36,166 bases of DNA from Spirochaetota bacterium (GCA_029547205.1 JAKPPT010000026.1:1-36166), one strand, 5' to 3'. Counted from the stretch's first letter, positions 8,630 through 17,132 are shown. Program-made: numbers and translations. Notes: a model not told the origin generated them from the letters alone.

Positions 8630-8762
8630 TGGTGACACGAAGCTTGTGCATACAAGTATCTTTATAGTATATAGTAAGCATGTGTATATACTATAGAATA
8701 TTTGATACTTTTTTATACAATCAAACAAGCAAAATAGCTCTATCACAATCTTTGTGACACTA
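8630..8762. mobile_element. MITE-like inverted-repeat element, copy A (133 bp)
   Basis: The ends are imperfect inverted repeats: 8630-8651 reads inward with GAAGCTTGTG, and 8743-8762 is TCACAATCTTTGTGACACTA. The same pair of ends, in the same order, bounds 34197-34339 (18/22 and 18/20 identities). The interiors also align: ATAGTATATAGTAAGCAT at 8664-8681 resembles 34231-34248, ATATTTGATA recurs exactly at 8698-8707, and an AATCAAA...AATAG stretch follows. It encodes nothing. It fills the gap between the fni stop and the ribosome binding site of the J-domain gene. No clear target-site duplication is visible. Confidence 0.6.
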
Positions 8763-8776
8763 GTCAAAAACTGTAG

Positions 8777-9838
8777 TTACAGAGTACGTATAATTGTCCA
8801 TTGCGTCAAGCCAACATCAGGATTTTTTTCTATTACACCGGGGCGTGAGAGTTCCTGGACAGATTTACAACCAGCTAGAAACATTTTTTTCTTTACTGTA
8901 GCTGCAAGTTGTGAAACATACTCAATAACCCCCGCTGTACCGCCACTAAGCACGGCTCTAAATATCGGAAGCGCTATTCCACAGGCAACAGCGCCTAAAC
9001 CAAGCGCAACAATGACGTCATGAGCAGTGCGGATACCTCCGGAAGCAAGCAGTATACCCTGTTTGGGACTTTTTTCAAGCATTTCTGCGGTGGAGTAGCC
9101 CCAGTCTGCAAATTCGTAAGCAGCATCGATTGTGCCAGAACGCCAGCCTTCAATAAGTATCCAGTTTGCGCCACCCTTGCCGGCAACATCAATGTAGCGT
9201 GCCCCAATCGAGGCTAAAAATGCAAGCTCATCGGGCGCAAATCCAAAACCAGTTTCTTTTACAATGACCGGGAAGGGAGCTTGAGCAATAAAGGCAGCAA
9301 GCTTATCTTTTATTCCGCGGAAATCGCGGTCTCCTTCTTCCTGAAAGAGCTCCTGTCCGGGGTTACAGTGTACGGCAAGCGCAGAGAATTTAAGCTGCTC
9401 TACGAGTCTATTGAGTTTTGACCAGTCACAGTGAGCGAGCTGAACGGCTCCAATGTTCCCAAAAATCGGTACTGTTGGAGCCTCTGATCGTAAGTTGAAA
9501 AGATACGATAGTTCTTCATGTTCAAGAGCTATCCGAATGGAACCAGTTCCAAGCGGAATCCCTAAAGCTTCTGCTGCACTGGCAAGTATCTTATTGATAT
9601 GGGTGCCTTTGCGGTCGCCTCCCGTCATCGATGAAATAAAGATCGGCAGTGTAATGTGTGTATCGAGAAAGTAACAGCGAGTGTCGATTTCAGAAAAATC
9701 TATTTCTGGAAACGCTCTGTGATTGATGCGGTACTGCTCAAATCCGTTCGCTGTTGTTTCGATAGGGTATCGTTTGGGATTGCTGCAGATGCTCCTGTGC
9801 TGGATTTTTCGTTTCTGGTTCTCCCGTAATGTGGGCAT
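8777..9838 (-). CDS. fni: Type 2 isopentenyl-diphosphate delta-isomerase
   Basis: This FMN- and NADPH-dependent enzyme interconverts IPP and DMAPP. Family features are RKIQHRSI at the N-terminus, the FISSMTGG loop, ALAVHCNPGQELFQEEGDRD, VIVKETGFGF and the glycine-rich flavin/phosphate site LASGGIRTAHDVIVALGLGA. I place the start at ATG 9838 (MPTLRENQKRKIQHR), because GGGAG is seven bases upstream and the conserved N-terminus begins just after it. ATGs at 9844, 9859 and 9862 are less well placed. The gene starts inside the 3' end of mvaS (101-base overlap in another frame). It has 353 residues, normal for the family. Confidence 0.93.
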   Translation of the reverse strand: MPTLRENQKRKIQHRSICSNPKRYPIETTANGFEQYRINHRAFPEIDFSEIDTRCYFLDTHITLPIFISSMTGGDRKGTHINKILASAAEALGIPLGTGSIRIALEHEELSYLFNLRSEAPTVPIFGNIGAVQLAHCDWSKLNRLVEQLKFSALAVHCNPGQELFQEEGDRDFRGIKDKLAAFIAQAPFPVIVKETGFGFAPDELAFLASIGARYIDVAGKGGANWILIEGWRSGTIDAAYEFADWGYSTAEMLEKSPKQGILLASGGIRTAHDVIVALGLGAVACGIALPIFRAVLSGGTAGVIEYVSQLAATVKKKMFLAGCKSVQELSRPGVIEKNPDVGLTQWTIIRTL

Positions 9839-11090
9839 GATCATACTCCCTGTAGCCATCATGTCGAATTCCTACCAGTCTGAATCGAGACGTTGCATTA
9901 CTGGCAGTTACTTTTTCACCATAACCGTGACCGGAACTTGTTGTCCAGTGATGGTAATCATCAAATGAAGAAGCTATATATGAGTTTTGAAGCGCTTCAA
10001 GATTCCAATTTTTGATTATCTCTGGTGCTTGAGGTGCAATTGTTCCCCTCATCATAATCATTGTATTGCCAGAGCCATACGAAGCAAGGAGGATAGTTTT
10101 TCCTACAATGTCGGAACCTAATTTGGCATATCGTTCATAGAGGAGAAATGCCAGGTAGAGGAAAAGGCTCGCTGAGTATGCATTTCCTATCAATGCAAGC
10201 TGATCGACAGCTTTATAGAAACCTCGTTCAGTTAGCCATGCAATTGCTGCAGCCTCATCTTTACCGCAATATTTCTGGAGTGCCCGTTTCATCGCCATTT
10301 CCGGCATGTTGCGGAAAGGAGTGTGTAACGCTACAAAATCGCTGCTCTTAAGGATATCTGCTGGACTCATAGAAAGTCTGGCTGCAAGATCACTGAGTGC
10401 ATCATCGAAACTCGCATGGTAGCATTCCATTGAGTATGAGCCTTTAACTTTAGCAGTAATGCTATTCGTCGGTCTAAAAAAATCATCGACATCACGCGAA
10501 CAGTAGCCACTACGAGCAATGTCCAGAGCTAGCAATTTAGGATTTTTTTCTATAAGCAGCGCAGCAGCTCCAGCGCCCTGGGTAATTTCTGCAGTAGAAT
10601 TGGTTTCATACCGTGCAATATCAGTTGCAATAACAAGACCTGTCTCGTCGTACGGTGACATGCCGATAAGCCCACAGGCAGAAAGCATGCCAAGGGTGGC
10701 ACCTGCGCAGGCATGCTGTGTCTGAAATGTAGTCAACGTTTCTGGAATAGGTAGACCGGAACGCTGCAGCATACCCTGCACGTATGCAGCAATTGGTTTA
10801 GAAAAATCGACCGCAGTCTCTGTGCCAACTATTATATACCGCAGATTGGCAAGTGCTTTTCCGGAATGTACAGAAAAGAGACTGTAAGCAGCTTCTGCTG
10901 CCATCGTAGCACTATCTTCTCCTGGTGCGGGGAATCGAATAGCCTTTTGTCCGGTAACAGCAAGTGCTCTATTAAAGTGCCGTTCGAGATCCGGGTTTGT
11001 ATCAACACGCTTTTTAGCTATGGTTTCAACATCGATACGCATTCGAGGGACATACGGATGTATATCGCTGATTCCAATGGTTTCTGACAT
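9738..11090 (-). CDS. mvaS: Hydroxymethylglutaryl-CoA synthase
   Basis: This enzyme condenses acetyl-CoA with acetoacetyl-CoA to HMG-CoA. The catalytic acid E66 (TMAAEAA), nucleophile C128 (QHACAGATLGML) and H256 (ALHTPFRNMPEMA) are in place. It has 450 residues, against about 390 for most bacterial enzymes. The normal C-terminal end (RFRLVGIRHDGYREYDHA) is followed by a polar tail of about 33 residues that exactly covers the overlap with fni. AAGGAGA lies six bases before the ATG. It is first in a two-gene unit with fni and diverges from the polyprenyl synthase gene. Confidence 0.95.
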   Translation of the reverse strand: MSETIGISDIHPYVPRMRIDVETIAKKRVDTNPDLERHFNRALAVTGQKAIRFPAPGEDSATMAAEAAYSLFSVHSGKALANLRYIIVGTETAVDFSKPIAAYVQGMLQRSGLPIPETLTTFQTQHACAGATLGMLSACGLIGMSPYDETGLVIATDIARYETNSTAEITQGAGAAALLIEKNPKLLALDIARSGYCSRDVDDFFRPTNSITAKVKGSYSMECYHASFDDALSDLAARLSMSPADILKSSDFVALHTPFRNMPEMAMKRALQKYCGKDEAAAIAWLTERGFYKAVDQLALIGNAYSASLFLYLAFLLYERYAKLGSDIVGKTILLASYGSGNTMIMMRGTIAPQAPEIIKNWNLEALQNSYIASSFDDYHHWTTSSGHGYGEKVTASNATSRFRLVGIRHDGYREYDHAHITGEPETKNPAQEHLQQSQTIPYRNNSERI

Positions 11091-11150
11091 ACGGTGTCTC
11101 CTTGATTGTATAACCCTAACGTACTACAGGAGAGATTTCAAGGAAATAGA

Positions 11151-11167
11151 TGTTCAGAAAATGAACA
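11151..11167. promoter_or_regulatory. Perfect inverted repeat in the mevalonate divergent promoter region
   Basis: TGTTCA-N5-TGAACA is a perfect 6+5+6 dyad. It lies about 60 bases upstream of mvaS and 165 bases upstream of the polyprenyl synthase start. Its place between two divergent transcripts of one pathway suggests a shared operator, but no regulator gene is adjacent. Confidence 0.45.
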
Positions 11168-11173
11168 AATGTA

Positions 11174-11208
11174 TTGGTGTCAGGAAGCTTGTGAGTAGTG
11201 TTTATAAT
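11174..11208 (+). promoter_or_regulatory. Element-end-like sequence next to a -10 box
   Basis: TTGGTGTCAGGAAGCTTGTG (11174-11193) resembles the left end of the 8630 and 34197 elements: 21 of 27 bases match the 34197 copy, including 11 in a row. A TATAAT at 11203-11208 follows directly and is the best -10 box for the polyprenyl synthase operon; no good -35 is visible. The interior of the elements is not conserved here, so this is at most a solo end or an unrelated operator. Confidence 0.4.
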
Positions 11209-11330
11209 ACTCTTGATGAGTCCGAGTTATCCGAAGGAACGAAAGGAGATTTCCAGGTGTATTACATTTATCTATACCTGCAGTATCACTTTGCAGTATA
11301 CTGTTCATGAAAAACCATACAGGAATGACT

Positions 11331-12512
11331 ATGCACGATTCAATACAGGATTTTTTAGCTCACTGCAAGAGTCGTATAACTGAAACGATTATGGAAGCAT
11401 TTTCTGCTTTTGAGCAGCAATCCAATGATTCGCTCAATGCAGTTTCAAAACTTGCTGGAGAGCGACTCAAAAATTTTATGAAGGGCGGCAAAATGATACG
11501 AGGCGCACTCGTCAGGCTTGGCGCAGAGCTCTTTAGCACCCATGTTCCCGATGCATGCATTGATTGGGCTGGAGCTGCCATGGAATTTTTTCAGGCGGGG
11601 CTCCTCATTCATGATGATATCATGGACAGGGATACTGTCCGACGCGGATCTACTACTATACACTGGCAATATGTGCAGGATGCGATGCAACATACTATTC
11701 ATGAAAATGGCTACCCTGATGGTGAGCGAACTGGTGCAGTGACAACGCTCATAAATAGTCAAGGCGCCCAGGATTACATCCACTATGGCGAATCAGCAGG
11801 TATATGCCTTGGAGATTTTGCTTTTTTCTTAGGAAATTATGCGCTGCAAAAGAGCATGAGCGCAGTGTATGAAAACTACACCCATGTAGCAAACAGTGAT
11901 GATGCTCCTGATAATCCTCTTGCATTTACAGCGCTTGAGCTCTGCAACGTTGGTATTGCACAGATGCTTGATGTACAATACGGAACAGCTTTTTTTGAAA
12001 CTGATCCTTCAATTGATGATATCATTACCGTATATCGGTATAAAACTGGTCGGTACACATTTAGCCTTCCGCTTTCTGTTGGTGCGCGGTTGGGAGGAGC
12101 TCCTGGTCATATTTGTCGGACACTCGAAACCTATGGCGAACAGCTTGGTATTGTTTTTCAGCTTAAAGACGATGAACTGGGGATTTTTGCTCCGGCTGAA
12201 AAGCTTGGCAAGGTGAGCGGCGCTGATATAAAAGAAAACAAAAAAACAGTGCACCGAAAAATCTTGTTTGAGCAACCTGATCTTCCGGATTCGATAAAAG
12301 AACTCTTTGGTAAAGAAAATATTACTTGCGATGAGATAGATGCTGTTCGGGAAGCTATGAGACGGTACGCTGTTGATGAGCGAGTAAGAGCCATAATGGC
12401 TGAATATATGGAGCGAGCAAGGCTAATTCGAAAGATAATGAATTTCAAGGATTCAAACGCAAGCAGATGGCTTTTACAGTTAGAAAACTACAGTCTTGTA
12501 CGGGAGTTTTAA
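11331..12512 (+). CDS. Polyprenyl diphosphate synthase (short-chain, GGPP/FPP type)
   Basis: This trans-isoprenyl diphosphate synthase condenses IPP with allylic diphosphates. The first Asp-rich motif is DDIMD (residues 95-99) in LIHDDIMDRD, and the second is DDELG (from 280) in FQLKDDELGIF. The DDxLG form and the insertion before GICLGD recall archaeal and actinobacterial GGPP synthases more than E. coli IspA. The upstream GGKMIRGALVRLGAEL helix supplies the diphosphate-binding Lys/Arg. ATG 11331 has AGGA six bases upstream; ATGs at 11307 and 11325 are worse placed. The product has 393 residues. It heads the mvaA-mvaD-mvaK2-mvaK1 operon. Chain length cannot be read with confidence. Confidence 0.9.
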   Translation: MHDSIQDFLAHCKSRITETIMEAFSAFEQQSNDSLNAVSKLAGERLKNFMKGGKMIRGALVRLGAELFSTHVPDACIDWAGAAMEFFQAGLLIHDDIMDRDTVRRGSTTIHWQYVQDAMQHTIHENGYPDGERTGAVTTLINSQGAQDYIHYGESAGICLGDFAFFLGNYALQKSMSAVYENYTHVANSDDAPDNPLAFTALELCNVGIAQMLDVQYGTAFFETDPSIDDIITVYRYKTGRYTFSLPLSVGARLGGAPGHICRTLETYGEQLGIVFQLKDDELGIFAPAEKLGKVSGADIKENKKTVHRKILFEQPDLPDSIKELFGKENITCDEIDAVREAMRRYAVDERVRAIMAEYMERARLIRKIMNFKDSNASRWLLQLENYSLVREF

Positions 12513-12514
12513 TA

Positions 12515-13780
12515 ATGAATATACCAGCTTCAAGCACATTCAGAAAATTGACTCCGCTTGAAAAAAAAGCGTTCTGGGAATCGTTTATTGATAAAACAGG
12601 ATTGAGCGTTGCATCAGCATCTCAGGAGCAATTCAACCTTGCAGATATTCTTGTAGAACAGGCTGTCGGAATATGTGTAGTTCCGTTAGGGCTTGCTTCT
12701 GGTTTTCTCATTGATGGTAAAGCATATATAATTCCGCTTGCTGTGGAAGAACCTTCAGTTATTGCAGCAGCTGGCTATGGAGCTCACATCATTGCACAGG
12801 GCGGGGGATTCACAACACGTGCAGAAGCCTCAATAGCAGAATCATATATTTATATTGAACAATCAGATATCTCTGCTCTGGAGCATATTGATACAGCAAA
12901 ACTCCGTAACTTGCTCGCGCCAGTGCTTGCAAGACTGGAAAACCGTGGCGGTGGATTACGGGATATTAAAACATACTGGCTCCATGAAACAAAACTCATT
13001 GCCGTCGAGCTTGCTATTGATGTGTGTGATGCAATGGGAGCAAATATTGTGAACACCGCAGCTGAAACAGTCAAACCGTATCTTGAATCGGTTACAAAAG
13101 GCAAAGCGCTCATGTGCATTCTCTCAAATGCTTCCACTAATCGAAAAGCTCAAGCAGAATTTTTCCTGCCGTTTGAAAAACTTGCTCCGTTTTGTAAAGG
13201 TTTTTCAGCCGAAGATACAGCACGCCGAATCGTTCTTGCCACACAACTTGCGAATGAAGACCCCAACCGTGCAGTAACACACAACAAAGGCATCATGAAT
13301 GGTATCGCTGCTTTAGCGCTTGCAACCATGAACGACACCCGTGCAATTGAAGCTCAGGCACATGCATGGTCTGCAAGAAATGGGAAACTGGAATCACTCA
13401 GCGATTTCTCAGTACAAGCAGGCGGTTTATATGGGAAGCTGGAGCTCCCACTAGCCTGTGGCACCGTTGGAGGTTCAATAGACCTCCACCCGGGAGCACA
13501 GGCTGCATTAAAGCTCTTAGGTAATCCTGACAGCAGACAGCTTGCGCGAATTGCTGCTGCAGTAGGGCTTGCTCAAAATTTTGCTGCACTGCTCGCGCTT
13601 GTGACAACAGGAATACAGAGCGGCCACATGAAATATCACGCAGCACGCATTGCATATAAAGCTGGTGCTCGCGGTGAAGAAGCTCGTACTATTGGCGCAC
13701 AGCTTGCCCTAGAAAAAAACTATTCACTTGAACGGGCACAAGAATTGCTCTGTAAATTAAGGGAAAATCTCAATGGATGA
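12515..13780 (+). CDS. mvaA: Hydroxymethylglutaryl-CoA reductase, class II
   Basis: This enzyme reduces HMG-CoA to mevalonate. Catalytic residues of class II enzymes are visible: E79 (VEEPSVIAAA), K258 (THNKGIMNG) and H371 (SGHMKYHAAR). The cofactor motif DAMGANIVN and the GGSIDLHPGA loop are also intact. It has no membrane domain, as expected for a soluble bacterial enzyme. The start at 12515 has GGGAG eight bases upstream and lies two bases after the polyprenyl synthase stop, so a longer frame back to 12467 is unlikely. The product has 421 residues. Cofactor preference (NADH or NADPH) cannot be settled by eye. Confidence 0.96.
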   Translation: MNIPASSTFRKLTPLEKKAFWESFIDKTGLSVASASQEQFNLADILVEQAVGICVVPLGLASGFLIDGKAYIIPLAVEEPSVIAAAGYGAHIIAQGGGFTTRAEASIAESYIYIEQSDISALEHIDTAKLRNLLAPVLARLENRGGGLRDIKTYWLHETKLIAVELAIDVCDAMGANIVNTAAETVKPYLESVTKGKALMCILSNASTNRKAQAEFFLPFEKLAPFCKGFSAEDTARRIVLATQLANEDPNRAVTHNKGIMNGIAALALATMNDTRAIEAQAHAWSARNGKLESLSDFSVQAGGLYGKLELPLACGTVGGSIDLHPGAQAALKLLGNPDSRQLARIAAAVGLAQNFAALLALVTTGIQSGHMKYHAARIAYKAGARGEEARTIGAQLALEKNYSLERAQELLCKLRENLNG

Positions 13781-13845
13781 GTTTTGTTTAGCAAACGAGT
13801 CATCATTATTACAGCAATTTAAAACGAGTAGAAGAGGCAATGTAT

Positions 13846-15003
13846 ATGAGCACTACTAACCGCAGTGTACTGATAAAAACATCACCGAGTTTGGCGTTAA
13901 TAAAATATTGGGGCAAAATACCCAACAAATACAATATTCCTGCAACTACAAGTCTTGCAGTCACACTTGATGGATTGCGCACGGAAACGCTCATGCTACA
14001 AAACGGTTCTGGCAAACTGATTATTCAGAGCAGTAGTGATTCATCATGCAAAAATGACACAGCACAAATTCCTTTTCTTCAAATCGATACCAACAAACAG
14101 GAACAAAATAGTACAATGCCATGCATTGAAGAAAGCATTGCGGAATACGTATCACTGCTCAATCAGCATGGAAATAGTTCATGTATACCCGATGCATATT
14201 CTGTCAATAATTTTCCAACAGCAGCTGGTATCGCAAGTTCTTCGTCAGGGTATGCAGCATTAGCATTAGGATTACTTAGTCTTAAAAAACCGCTCGCAAA
14301 GCTCACATCATGCCTTGACAATAACCTGTTTTTACAAAAAGCAAGCAAGCTGGCTCGCATGGGGTCAGTTTCTGCAAGCAGGGCTGTCTATGGCGGCTTT
14401 ACGCTGCTAAAACGGGGAGCGCAGTACGCAGAACCGCTTGCACCTGCATCATTCTGGAGCAATTTACGCATACTTATTGTTATTGTTTCAGAGCAAAAGA
14501 AAGCTGTATCGTCAAGAAATGGAATGAAGATAACAGAACAGTCTTCTCCGTACTATAGAGCATGGATTGATAATGCAAAAGCACTATCAGAGGAGGCACT
14601 CGATGCGTTTCACCATAAAGATCTTGAAAAGCTGGGTGCGTGTATGCGTGTTTCGTATCTCCGAATGCACGCGAGTGCAATGGCAGCAGTAAGTCCTATT
14701 ATCTACTGGCTTCCTGAATCATTAACAGTAATACAGTGTGCAGAAGCATTACGAAAAGAAGGTTTTTCTGTCTGGGAAACAATGGATGCCGGTCCGCAGG
14801 TTAAGCTCATATATGAGGAACATGAGGAAAAGCAGTTACTTGCAAGACTGGGAGCAATGCTGGAAGAGTATGGCATGCACGGTAAAAAAAAATACCGCTT
14901 TATCGTTTCGCAGCCAGGTGGTAAGCCGGAACTCTATATTCCTCAAGAATCAGAACAACAAAGGTTTCTCGCTCAGTTTGAGCACTCTATGCCAGTAAAA
15001 TAA
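13846..15003 (+). CDS. mvaD: Diphosphomevalonate decarboxylase
   Basis: This GHMP-superfamily enzyme performs ATP-dependent decarboxylation of mevalonate diphosphate to IPP. Features are the substrate segment SLALIKYWGK near the N-terminus, the SLAVTLDGL turn, the ATP loop NFPTAAGIASSSSGYAALAL and the SVSASRAVYGGF stretch with the downstream ETMDAGPQVKLI motif. At 385 residues it is longer than many bacterial forms (about 320-330). AGAGG is eight bases before ATG 13846; the in-frame ATG at 13840 is too close to it. It is separated from mvaA by 65 bases and from mvaK2 by 71. Confidence 0.95.
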   Translation: MSTTNRSVLIKTSPSLALIKYWGKIPNKYNIPATTSLAVTLDGLRTETLMLQNGSGKLIIQSSSDSSCKNDTAQIPFLQIDTNKQEQNSTMPCIEESIAEYVSLLNQHGNSSCIPDAYSVNNFPTAAGIASSSSGYAALALGLLSLKKPLAKLTSCLDNNLFLQKASKLARMGSVSASRAVYGGFTLLKRGAQYAEPLAPASFWSNLRILIVIVSEQKKAVSSRNGMKITEQSSPYYRAWIDNAKALSEEALDAFHHKDLEKLGACMRVSYLRMHASAMAAVSPIIYWLPESLTVIQCAEALRKEGFSVWETMDAGPQVKLIYEEHEEKQLLARLGAMLEEYGMHGKKKYRFIVSQPGGKPELYIPQESEQQRFLAQFEHSMPVK

Positions 15004-15074
15004 ATTTACAGGTTCAAATATGTCTGTTTTAGTTATGTTATATATAATTTACAGAATAAATGAGGTGTTCATAC

Positions 15075-16172
15075 ATGATAACCATATCAGTGCCAGGAAG
15101 CATATTGCTTTTAGGTGAGTACTCCATACTTGAACCGGATATGCGAGGACTTTCCATGGCAGTAGAGCCAAGGCTGACGCTTACTGCAGAACGGTCTCAA
15201 ACGTGGACTATAATTGCAAAAGGGTGCAATGAACCAGCATGCTTTATGCTAGAAAATATAAGCAGAGAATCAGTTCCAGTGGTAAAACAAACGAGCGGTT
15301 TTTCATGGGCTAATACAGCCTTGTTGCAGATTGTTATTGAGCAGTTTATCAAAATAGAATCAAAAAATCCATTTGTTAATAGCGGTCCTTATGTCATAAC
15401 AATTGATTCAAGCAACCTGTTTCATGAAAACAAAAAATTGGGACTTGGTTCGAGCGCTGGTGTAGTCATTGTTTTTTCTGCATTTTTATTTTTACTCGCG
15501 CAGCTGGGTAAACTAACTAAAGAACAGCTGCTCGATTTTTGTATTCCTACACATAAATTTGTTCAAAATGGTAGAGGATCGGGGTATGATATACTTACAT
15601 CAATAGAAGGCGGTTTGTTGTTTTTTTCTATGAGTTCATATCATTATGCAGAAAAGATTATGCTTGATGCTTTTGATGCTGAGATCTGGTGTGCAATGAA
15701 CGAAGTAAAAACCGCATCTGCAATAAACAGTTATGAATGCTATAAAAACAAACATCCACTGTTAACAAAAATATTTTGGAATAAAACACAGAATCTTGTT
15801 AATGATGCGTATAGAATAATTGCAAGCATGCAACAGCAATCAGGTTCAACGCACAAACTGACACGAGAACAGATTCACTACCATAAGTTGGTAGCAGTAC
15901 TCAGAAAAGCAGGACGGGTCAATGTACGCTTTGGAAGCGCAATTGGAGTATCTGCGCAGTTCCCAATACAGTCAAAATCAATAATGAAATCACTTGGTGC
16001 AGGCAATGAAATGGCGCTTTCTGTGCCACACTATTTATTGGACAACATGGATGAATCGTATGATCGACTCGATGCTGAACAACCATCGGTTTTTACACGA
16101 ACATACAGTACAAATAGTCTCTATGTGTTTCCGTGTAAGCCCACACGTGGTATTGTATGGGAGTATGTATGA
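15075..16172 (+). CDS. mvaK2: Phosphomevalonate kinase
   Basis: This GHMP kinase phosphorylates 5-phosphomevalonate. The N-terminal VPGSILLLGEYSIL motif, the ATP-binding KKLGLGSSAGVVIVFSAFLF and GRGSGYDILTSIEGGLLFF are family hallmarks and separate it from mevalonate kinase. TGAGGTG lies seven bases before ATG 15075; the ATG at 15060 would lie within that ribosome binding site. The product has 365 residues. Its stop codon overlaps the mvaK1 start (ATGA), so the two kinases acting in sequence are coupled. Confidence 0.9.
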   Translation: MITISVPGSILLLGEYSILEPDMRGLSMAVEPRLTLTAERSQTWTIIAKGCNEPACFMLENISRESVPVVKQTSGFSWANTALLQIVIEQFIKIESKNPFVNSGPYVITIDSSNLFHENKKLGLGSSAGVVIVFSAFLFLLAQLGKLTKEQLLDFCIPTHKFVQNGRGSGYDILTSIEGGLLFFSMSSYHYAEKIMLDAFDAEIWCAMNEVKTASAINSYECYKNKHPLLTKIFWNKTQNLVNDAYRIIASMQQQSGSTHKLTREQIHYHKLVAVLRKAGRVNVRFGSAIGVSAQFPIQSKSIMKSLGAGNEMALSVPHYLLDNMDESYDRLDAEQPSVFTRTYSTNSLYVFPCKPTRGIVWEYV

Positions 16173-17128
16173 GCGTTTTGCAAACAACGGTGCCGGGGAA
16201 ATTGCTCCTCTTTGGAGAACATGTTGTTTTGAGTGGGGCTCCTGGAATTGCTGTTACCCTGCCAATCACATTACAAGCCAAGCTTGATACTAATTGTAAA
16301 GAGTTTACTATAACAGGTAATTCGGAGCATGCTGCAATCGTTACAAAAATTGCACAGGTCATATGGCAGTGCCTTGATACGTCGCATGAACTGATAGGTC
16401 AGCTGTCCATTGAGAGTGATATACCGATAGGGCAGGGTTTTGGTTCGTCTGCTGCGTTGTGCGCCGCACTGGCGTTGCTTGAATTTGCTTCTGTTAACAG
16501 GTGCAATACATTTTCCGTTTCAGGTACAGGTAACATTGGTACTGAACAGCTTACAACGGAGGAACGGGCAATAGTGTGGAAACTTGCGCACGAAGGCGAA
16601 AAATTATTACATGGAACACCTTCTGGCATTGATACAGGCGCAGTGCTCCATCGAGGGCTCAATGCATTTACCAATTTTGAAACCTTTCCGCCCTTGTTAC
16701 AAACCTGTAAACCACTTGGAGCATGGCTTGTCTGGGGTTTTATACCACGTTCGCAATCCGCGCGTGTTTGTATTGAGCAGGTGGCTCAGGCACGAACATC
16801 ACAGGGATATCGTGATCTCATACGCATTGCAGAACAAAGCTATGCTATCTTGAGAGCTCACGAACGAAAGAATGCAGATATTGAAACTATAGGGACGCTT
16901 GCGAACGCAGCAATGCACTGTTTCGAATGCCTAAGAATTAGTACTCCTCTGTTTAAACCGCTTCAGGAATTAGCCACCCGCCAGGGATCACCGGGAGGAA
17001 AACTCTGTGGAGCAGGATCAGGTGGTGCATTCTGGTTTATATTTAACAGTAAAGAAAGCGCACACAATTTACGGCATGAATTAATAAAAAAACAATTATG
17101 TAATTTTGCTGAACTTACAGCACTATAA
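16169..17128 (+). CDS. mvaK1: Mevalonate kinase
   Basis: This enzyme phosphorylates mevalonate with ATP. GHMP motifs are intact: PGKLLLFGEHVVLSG, IPIGQGFGSSAALCAALAL, GTPSGIDTGAV (with the catalytic Asp) and GKLCGAGSGGAFWF. The start at 16169 overlaps the mvaK2 stop and has GGGAG five bases upstream. The product has 319 residues, normal for the bacterial enzyme. It is the last gene of the operon and is followed closely by a perfect terminator hairpin. A region between the ATP loop and the GTPSG motif holds a longer Ser/Thr-rich insert. Confidence 0.95.
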   Translation: MSVLQTTVPGKLLLFGEHVVLSGAPGIAVTLPITLQAKLDTNCKEFTITGNSEHAAIVTKIAQVIWQCLDTSHELIGQLSIESDIPIGQGFGSSAALCAALALLEFASVNRCNTFSVSGTGNIGTEQLTTEERAIVWKLAHEGEKLLHGTPSGIDTGAVLHRGLNAFTNFETFPPLLQTCKPLGAWLVWGFIPRSQSARVCIEQVAQARTSQGYRDLIRIAEQSYAILRAHERKNADIETIGTLANAAMHCFECLRISTPLFKPLQELATRQGSPGGKLCGAGSGGAFWFIFNSKESAHNLRHELIKKQLCNFAELTAL

Positions 17129-17132
17129 ATAA

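Noticed and set aside
8651-8681. ATG starts of the J-domain gene within the inverted-repeat element
   Set aside because: No ribosome site precedes either ATG, while AAGGAG is well placed before GTG 8615.
8743-8762. CRP-type operator reading of the TCACAA/TTGTGA palindrome
   Set aside because: The half-sites are in the opposite order to the CRP consensus (TGTGA-N6-TCACA), and the homology to the second copy extends far beyond a binding site.
11210-11262. Hammerhead-ribozyme-like string in the polyprenyl synthase leader (GATGAGTCC ... GGAACGAAA)
   Set aside because: The strictly conserved core CUGAUGA reads CUUGAUGA, and no convincing stem I or stem III with a cleavage site can be drawn. The match is probably chance.
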